Shown here one piece after another: positions 59,326 through 64,000 of a DNA stretch of 64,000 nucleotides. This DNA comes from an uncultured Pelagibacteraceae bacterium (GTDB lineage: Bacteria > Pseudomonadota > Alphaproteobacteria > Pelagibacterales > Pelagibacteraceae), in contig CABYDT010000001.1 in NCBI GenBank assembly GCA_902517865.1, positions 145,001 to 209,000 on the forward strand. The letters are read 5' to 3'. Positions within the stretch are counted from its first letter, which is position 1. Each line of letters begins with the position of its first letter. The notes under the pieces are model-generated. The model did not search any database. It was not told the DNA's origin and saw only the letters and a list, made by a program, of their open reading frames with translations. A program made the position numbers and the translations under genes.

Positions 59326-61680
59326 ATGAGTGATAATTCATCAACAGAAAATCAAGATTTAAAAAACTTTGAAGAAGAAAGCAGTTCTAAAAGATATTTA
59401 TCAGGCTGGAACTTAAAGTTAGTAGGTATTGTTGCCATATCATGGACGTTGTTTCAATTATGGTATGCTAGTCCGTTCCCTTTTATATTTAATTTTGGTC
59501 AGTTTATAGATGTACCTGCTCGGGCTATTCATTTATGCTTTGGTTTGACATTGTGTTTCTTAATATATCCATCGAAAAAGAAATTGGTAAATAGTAGTAT
59601 CAGTATAAAAGATTTCATTTTTGTTTTTCTATCAATAGTAGTGACATTGTATTTAGTTTTTGATTATGAAGGATTGGTAAATAGACAAGGTATTTTAGCA
59701 GAATTAAAAATTTTTGGCTTCAACATTCAATATGAATTAATTATTGGAGGGATTGGTATTCTCTTATTATTAGAAGCCACAAGAAGAGCGATTGGATTGC
59801 CGTTAGTAATCATCGCGATAATTTTTTTACTCTTTTCATATTTTGGAAGACAAATGCCAGAATTAATTTCTCATGCTGGTCTATCTTTAAAAAGACTTGT
59901 TGGTTATCACTGGTTAGGCGGTGAGGCTATATTTGGGATACCAATAAGTGTTTCTGTTAGTTTTATATTTTTATTTGTTCTTTTTGGAGCCATATTGGAT
60001 ACTGCAGGAGGGGGTAAATATTTTTTAAACTTAGCTTTCGCATTAGTGGGACGAATGAGAGGAGGCCCTGCTAAGGCAGCTATATTAGCATCAGGGTTAA
60101 CAGGTATGATTTCTGGGTCCTCAGTTGCAAATACAGTTACAACTGGAACTTTTACAATACCGATTATGAAGAAAACAGGTTTGCCAGCAATTAAAGCTGG
60201 TGCAGTAGAAGTTGCAGCTTCAGTAAACGGTCAGATTATGCCTCCGATAATGGGTGCTGCTGCTTTTGTGATGGCTGAACTTTTGGGAATTCCATATTTT
60301 ACTGTCGTCACGCACGCCTTCTTACCAGCAGTAATATCTTACATTGCTTTATTTTACATATCACATCTGGAATCTCTAAAATTAAATATTAAAGGGCTTC
60401 CTGAAAAGGAAGTTCCAAATTTGAAAAAAACTTTTTTTGGCGGGATACATTTTTTGATACCTATATTTATTTTAATTTATTTATTATTATTTCAACGTTG
60501 GACTGCTGCATCCTCGGTCTTTTATTCAATAATTTCTTTACTACTTATTATTATTTTCAAGCAAATTCTGGATAGAGATAAAAATAATTTAAATTTATTT
60601 AACTCTATCAAATCAGGTCTAAACCAAATACTGGCGGGCTTTGAAAAAGGAGCAATAAATATGATAAGTCTTGCTGTTGCAATTGCAACTGCTGGAATAA
60701 TTGTTGGTGCTGTTTCCTCAACTGGCTTAAGTAATAATTTGATTATTATAGTCGAAGCGATTTCAGGTGGAAATATTATTTATTTGTTAGGTCTAACAGC
60801 CTTTCTTTGTATTATTTTGGGCATGGGTCTTCCAACAACAGCAAATTACCTTGTTGTAGCTGCTCTAATGGCAAACGTTGTAGTGGAAGTCGGTAATGCA
60901 TCTGGCTATATATTTCCTTTGATAGCAATTCATTTATTTGTTTTTTATTACGGGTTGATGGCCGATGTTACTCCACCTGTTGGCTTAGCGTCGTATGCAG
61001 CGTCTGCGATTTCGAAAGCTGATCCGATCAAAACAGGAATTCAAGCCTTTTGGTACAGTTTAAGAACTGGAATTTTACCTATTGTTTTTATATTTAATAA
61101 CGAGCTTCTCTTAATAGGTATTGAGAGCTGGTTTCATGCATTAATCGTAATGATAACATCTTTAATAGCAATATTAATTTTTACTGCAGCAAGCCAAGGA
61201 TGGTTTATAAAAAAACTTAAATGGTATGAAGTTATATTATTTTTAGTGATTTCAATGAGTTTATTCCGACCCGATTATATTATGGATAAATTTTATCCTA
61301 AGTACAACTATCAAAGATTATCTATAGAAAATTTAAACAGCTTGAATATTCAAAAAGAAAAAGATTTACAAATTAAAATAACAAGAGAGACAGCCTATGG
61401 ACCAAGATATAAACTTTTTGAGTTTAAAAAAAACGAATACGATAAAAATTATTCGCTTGAAGATGTTGGAATAAAATTAGCGAGCAAAAATAGTCAATTG
61501 ATTATTGACACTTTGAAATGGAATGGTGAAGCAAAAAAAATGGGTATTGAGACTGGAGATATTATTAATGAAATTAAAATTGAAAATTTAAATCGCCCTA
61601 AAAAAGAAATAGTATATCCGATTTCTATTATGTTATTTTTGATATTATCTTTTTTTCATATCAGAAGAGGAAAAATTTAA
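59326..61680 (+). CDS. TRAP transporter fused permease, 4TM/12TM
   Basis: Fused small (DctQ-like) and large (DctM-like) membrane subunits of a sodium-driven TAXI-TRAP uptake system, 784 residues. N-terminal helices (about 25-165) come first, then the large domain with GAILDTAGGGKYFLNLA, GRMRGGPAKAAILASGLTGMISGSSVANTVTTG and GMGLPTTANY. The C-terminal part (about 645-770) is a soluble DUF3394-like region with a PDZ-like stretch, then a last helix. The ATG follows the terminator so closely that its ribosome site must use the terminator T-run or read-through RNA. Confidence 0.93.
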   Translation: MSDNSSTENQDLKNFEEESSSKRYLSGWNLKLVGIVAISWTLFQLWYASPFPFIFNFGQFIDVPARAIHLCFGLTLCFLIYPSKKKLVNSSISIKDFIFVFLSIVVTLYLVFDYEGLVNRQGILAELKIFGFNIQYELIIGGIGILLLLEATRRAIGLPLVIIAIIFLLFSYFGRQMPELISHAGLSLKRLVGYHWLGGEAIFGIPISVSVSFIFLFVLFGAILDTAGGGKYFLNLAFALVGRMRGGPAKAAILASGLTGMISGSSVANTVTTGTFTIPIMKKTGLPAIKAGAVEVAASVNGQIMPPIMGAAAFVMAELLGIPYFTVVTHAFLPAVISYIALFYISHLESLKLNIKGLPEKEVPNLKKTFFGGIHFLIPIFILIYLLLFQRWTAASSVFYSIISLLLIIIFKQILDRDKNNLNLFNSIKSGLNQILAGFEKGAINMISLAVAIATAGIIVGAVSSTGLSNNLIIIVEAISGGNIIYLLGLTAFLCIILGMGLPTTANYLVVAALMANVVVEVGNASGYIFPLIAIHLFVFYYGLMADVTPPVGLASYAASAISKADPIKTGIQAFWYSLRTGILPIVFIFNNELLLIGIESWFHALIVMITSLIAILIFTAASQGWFIKKLKWYEVILFLVISMSLFRPDYIMDKFYPKYNYQRLSIENLNSLNIQKEKDLQIKITRETAYGPRYKLFEFKKNEYDKNYSLEDVGIKLASKNSQLIIDTLKWNGEAKKMGIETGDIINEIKIENLNRPKKEIVYPISIMLFLILSFFHIRRGKI

Positions 61681-61838
61681 AAAATAGGAAAAATAGTTTC
61701 TGCTAGTTTGCAGGATCTACATAGTTTGAATCCATATAATATAAAGTTACTTTCAACCTCTTCACAAGTATTTCCACATTTTTCACAAATTGATATTTTT
61801 TTTAAAATATCAGAATTTTTATTAGTATTTTTAATCAT
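61677..61838 (-). CDS. Small zinc-ribbon protein (53 aa)
   Basis: A minus-strand ATG frame encodes 53 residues with two cysteine pairs: CEKC (about residues 18-21) plus C25, and CRSC (about 40-43). This is a compact zinc-ribbon layout. The chance of such ordered cysteines in AT-rich DNA is low, which supports a real gene. The tail overlaps the convergent TRAP permease stop by 4 bases. It is divergent from the EamA transporter across about 50 bases. The function is unknown. Confidence 0.65.
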   Translation of the reverse strand: MIKNTNKNSDILKKISICEKCGNTCEEVESNFILYGFKLCRSCKLAETIFPIF

Positions 61839-61891
61839 AGTAAAATTTAGTAAATTTATATATTACATTAGTTTATTAAAATATAAAATAT

Positions 61892-62788
61892 ATGAACTGG
61901 ATAGCAGCAACCATCATAGCAGCCTTTTTTCAAAACTTAAGGTTTTCACTACAAAAAAATTTAAATAAAAACATATCTACAGTAGCATCAACATATGTAA
62001 GATTTATATTTGCTTTACCATTCGCAGCAATTTTATTTTTTTATTTTTTTAGCGATTATGACTTAATAAAATCATTTTTAGAAAACGATAAATTTATGTT
62101 TTTTGCTGTTTTAGCTTCTGTAAATCAAATAATATTTACATTTGTTCTACTATATTTATTCCAATTTTCAAATTTCGTAATTGGCACATCATTAAGTAAA
62201 ACTGAAGTAATTCAAATTGTTTTGTTAGAGTTTTTAATATTAGGAGATAAATTGAGTCCTATTGTTGTTATGGGAATTTTAATCTCTACAATTGGAATAA
62301 TTATTTTTAGTGTTAAAGATGTGAAATTATTTTTTAAAGGACTAACCTCAAAAACCACATTGGTTGGTCTTTTAAGTGGCTTCCTACTAGGTTTAAGTGT
62401 AGTTCTTTTTAGGGGCGCTGCACTAAGTTTAGATAATATACAATCAAATTTTGATAAAGCGTTAATCACATTGTTTTTTGGACTTTGTATTCAATCTCTT
62501 ATCTTAACAGTCTATTTGGTGATATTTGAAAAGAAACAATTCAAAAAATTATCACAAAATAAATTTCAGTGTTTATCAGCAGGTTTATGTGGTTTTTTCG
62601 CAACTTTATCTTGGTTTTATGCATTCACTTTGATTCAGGGATCTATGGTAAGAGCTATTGGTCAGATTGAGCTATTGTTTAGTTATTTTTCTTCAAAATA
62701 TTTTTTTAAAGAAAAAACAAATAAAATAGAATTATTTGGAATCTTGGTATTTGTAAGTGGAGTTATAATAATTTTATTAAACAGATAA
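61892..62788 (+). CDS. EamA / DMT family transporter
   Basis: Drug/metabolite transporter superfamily protein of 298 residues with about ten membrane helices in two EamA repeats (about 1-140 and 150-298). Each repeat ends with the usual pattern, such as VVMGILISTIGIIIFSV and ELFGILVFVSGVIIILL. The substrate cannot be predicted. It follows the divergent zinc-ribbon gene. Confidence 0.9.
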   Translation: MNWIAATIIAAFFQNLRFSLQKNLNKNISTVASTYVRFIFALPFAAILFFYFFSDYDLIKSFLENDKFMFFAVLASVNQIIFTFVLLYLFQFSNFVIGTSLSKTEVIQIVLLEFLILGDKLSPIVVMGILISTIGIIIFSVKDVKLFFKGLTSKTTLVGLLSGFLLGLSVVLFRGAALSLDNIQSNFDKALITLFFGLCIQSLILTVYLVIFEKKQFKKLSQNKFQCLSAGLCGFFATLSWFYAFTLIQGSMVRAIGQIELLFSYFSSKYFFKEKTNKIELFGILVFVSGVIIILLNR

Positions 62789-62793
62789 TTTTG

Positions 62794-62857
62794 GTGTGCT
62801 TTAATTTAACTAACAGGGGACAGAAATGAGCAAATTAAAGCACACATTCCAACTCCT
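62794..62857 (+). other. Inverted repeat with possible pseudoknot after the EamA gene
   Basis: Perfect 14-bp arms, GTGTGCTTTAATTT (62794-62807) and AAATTAAAGCACAC (62832-62845), flank a 24-base loop. The loop holds AGGGG (62815-62819), which can pair with CTCCT at 62853-62857 (one G-U) to make an H-type pseudoknot. The loop also holds a Shine-Dalgarno-like AGGGGACAG before an ATG that opens an 11-codon frame. No T-run follows, so it is not a standard terminator. Confidence 0.5.
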
Positions 62858-62915
62858 ATAAATATTCGCTAATGAAGACCAGATAAAAAAAATTTATTAA
62901 CAATTATTTATCGCC

Positions 62916-63770
62916 TTAAATTGCAGTTTTTAAAGAGTTTTTGATATATTCTTCTCTTAATTGACTTGTAAATTTACCAGGTTTTCCGTCTTTAATTTGC
63001 TTCCCGTTGATGTTGACTACAGGTGTAACAAAGGTTGTAGCGCTAGTAATAAAGGCTTCATCAGCTGTTATAGCATCATCTAATGTAAAACCCTTGTAAC
63101 TAATTTTATAACCAAGTAATTTTGCACAATTGATAACTGATTGCCTTGTAATACCATTCAAAATTAATTCATCCGCTTCTCTCGTTAATATATTTCCTGA
63201 TTTTATTATCCAAGCGTTATTTGAGGTCCCTTCAGATATATATCCATCACGCAACATCCAGGCATCATCGAATCCTTTTTCGGATGCCTGTGCTTTAGCA
63301 AAAGATGGATATAACAATTGAGTTGTTTTAATATCGCATCTTTTCCATCTTTTATCTTCTACTGTCATAACTCGAATACCATTAGCAACTTCATCGTTTT
63401 TCAAAAGTTTTTTTTCTTGTGTAAAAGCAGCTACAGTTAAATCAATATTTTTTGGAGGAAAATTAAAGCTTCTATCTGCGACACCTCTGCTGACATGCAA
63501 GTATATAATACCCTCTTTTAATTCATTTTTTACAATTAAATCTTTATGAAATTTTTTTATAGAGTCATGATTTAACATTTTTGGAAATTTTAATTCAGAC
63601 ATTGATCTATCCAGTCTTTTCATGTGATTATCAAAATCTATCATTTTTCCATCAAGTACTGTTGTGACCTCATATACGGAATCACTGAAAAGAAACGACC
63701 TATCAAAAATTGAAATCTTAGCATCTTTTTCATCACTAAAATGACCATTCAAATAAACAATTCTATTCAT
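62916..63770 (-). CDS. D-amino-acid transaminase
   Basis: Fold-type IV PLP aminotransferase of 284 residues, closest in pattern to D-alanine transaminase. IVYLNGHFSDEKDAKISIFDRSFLFSDSVYEVTTV is the Dat opening. The PLP lysine lies in the DIKTTQLLYPSFAKAQASEKGFDDAWML region, followed by ISEGTSNNAWI and GITRQSVI. It would supply D-glutamate or D-alanine for peptidoglycan, though branched-chain aminotransferase relatives exist. It overlaps the upstream aspartate oxidase gene by 8 bases. Confidence 0.9.
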   Translation of the reverse strand: MNRIVYLNGHFSDEKDAKISIFDRSFLFSDSVYEVTTVLDGKMIDFDNHMKRLDRSMSELKFPKMLNHDSIKKFHKDLIVKNELKEGIIYLHVSRGVADRSFNFPPKNIDLTVAAFTQEKKLLKNDEVANGIRVMTVEDKRWKRCDIKTTQLLYPSFAKAQASEKGFDDAWMLRDGYISEGTSNNAWIIKSGNILTREADELILNGITRQSVINCAKLLGYKISYKGFTLDDAITADEAFITSATTFVTPVVNINGKQIKDGKPGKFTSQLREEYIKNSLKTAI

Positions 63771-64000
63771 TTACAACTTTCTTGTCGTATTCTTTTTCAC
63801 TTAAAAAACTATTTAGGTCATTTATATTAAGGACTTTTCTTTGATTATAGTTTGTATTCATATTTGGAAAGTCAGTTCTATAATGCGTCCCTCTACTTTC
63901 TTTTCTCAGTTTAGCAGCAAATGTTATTAATCTTGAAACTAACAGCATATCTTTTAATTTTGCAGATAAGTTTTTAGCTTCCCTTTCAATTTTGTCAAAT
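63763..64000 (-). CDS. nadB: L-aspartate oxidase, C-terminal part (partial)
   Basis: This is the C-terminal end of a flavoprotein of the succinate dehydrogenase/aspartate oxidase family; the rest lies beyond the window. The helical tail contains AAKLRKESRGTHYRTDFPN, the conserved ESRG-H-R-DFP segment, with HYRTDFP favouring aspartate oxidase, the first step of NAD synthesis, over SdhA. About 78 residues are visible, continuing in frame to base 64000. Overlap with the transaminase gene suggests a shared transcript. Confidence 0.75.
   Translation of the reverse strand, partial: FDKIEREAKNLSAKLKDMLLVSRLITFAAKLRKESRGTHYRTDFPNMNTNYNQRKVLNINDLNSFLSEKEYDKKVVNE

Noticed and set aside
61708-61968. 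An 86-codon plus-strand frame overlapping the EamA start
   Set aside because: It lies antisense to the zinc-ribbon gene, runs into the EamA gene in another frame and shows no protein-like features.

Overview
The window is a strongly AT-rich, densely packed chromosomal segment of an alphaproteobacterium, most probably the SAR11 clade (Pelagibacterales). The evidence is the very high A+T content, intergenic gaps of a few bases, many overlapping genes, GcrA, class I lysyl-tRNA synthetase, the BolA / J-protein / CobS / CobT cluster, a TAXI-type TRAP transporter and short divergent versions of standard alphaproteobacterial genes. The placement is inferred from gene content and style; no 16S comparison could be run. 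No phage, insertion sequence or CRISPR array was seen.

Layout. 1-2,750: a minus-strand rRNA operon (16S, tRNA-Ile, tRNA-Ala, start of 23S) with its leader, promoter candidate and RNase III-type processing stem. 2,750-26,800: housekeeping genes: an M23 peptidase, the lysC-ispG-prfA-prmC-DUF4167 run, ubiG, argJ, secA, accA, malate synthase G, aroK-aroB-corC, then bolA and the J-protein-cobS-cobT operon. 26,200-35,700: a VUT transporter, rpmB, TauE/SafE exporter, pyrD, lysK, TrkH, and an ABC-2 permease-argD-argF run. 35,850-37,760: gcrA, then an arsenate reductase overlapping an aquaporin (arsenic detoxification), then a small lysine-rich coiled-coil protein.

37,760-54,240 is the most coherent block, a phosphate-economy island: polyphosphatase and polyphosphate kinase, SixA, and a long minus-strand run phoR - unknown secreted protein - pstS-pstC-pstA-pstB-phoU-phoB. 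Beside it lie lipid genes that can replace phospholipids with phosphorus-free lipids: olsB-olsA (ornithine lipid), plcP-agt (phospholipase C-type metallophosphoesterase plus glycosyltransferase) and a diacylglycerol-kinase-family lipid kinase. I find tandem 11-bp-period repeats resembling PhoB half-sites upstream of pstS, olsB, plcP and the arsC-aquaporin pair. This suggests one regulon joining phosphate uptake, lipid replacement and removal of arsenate that enters through the phosphate transporter. ArgJ and ArgD, encoded in the same window, make the ornithine that OlsB would use.

54,240-64,000: a minus-strand run of DUF3047, a fused two-domain glycosyltransferase-like protein related to the families named for arsenosugar synthesis but with degenerate motifs, DoxX and a 30-residue membrane peptide; then tRNA-Arg, an aminotransferase, a TAXI-TRAP transporter with a strong terminator between its two genes, a 53-residue zinc-ribbon protein, an EamA transporter, an unexplained inverted repeat, a D-amino-acid transaminase and the end of an L-aspartate oxidase.
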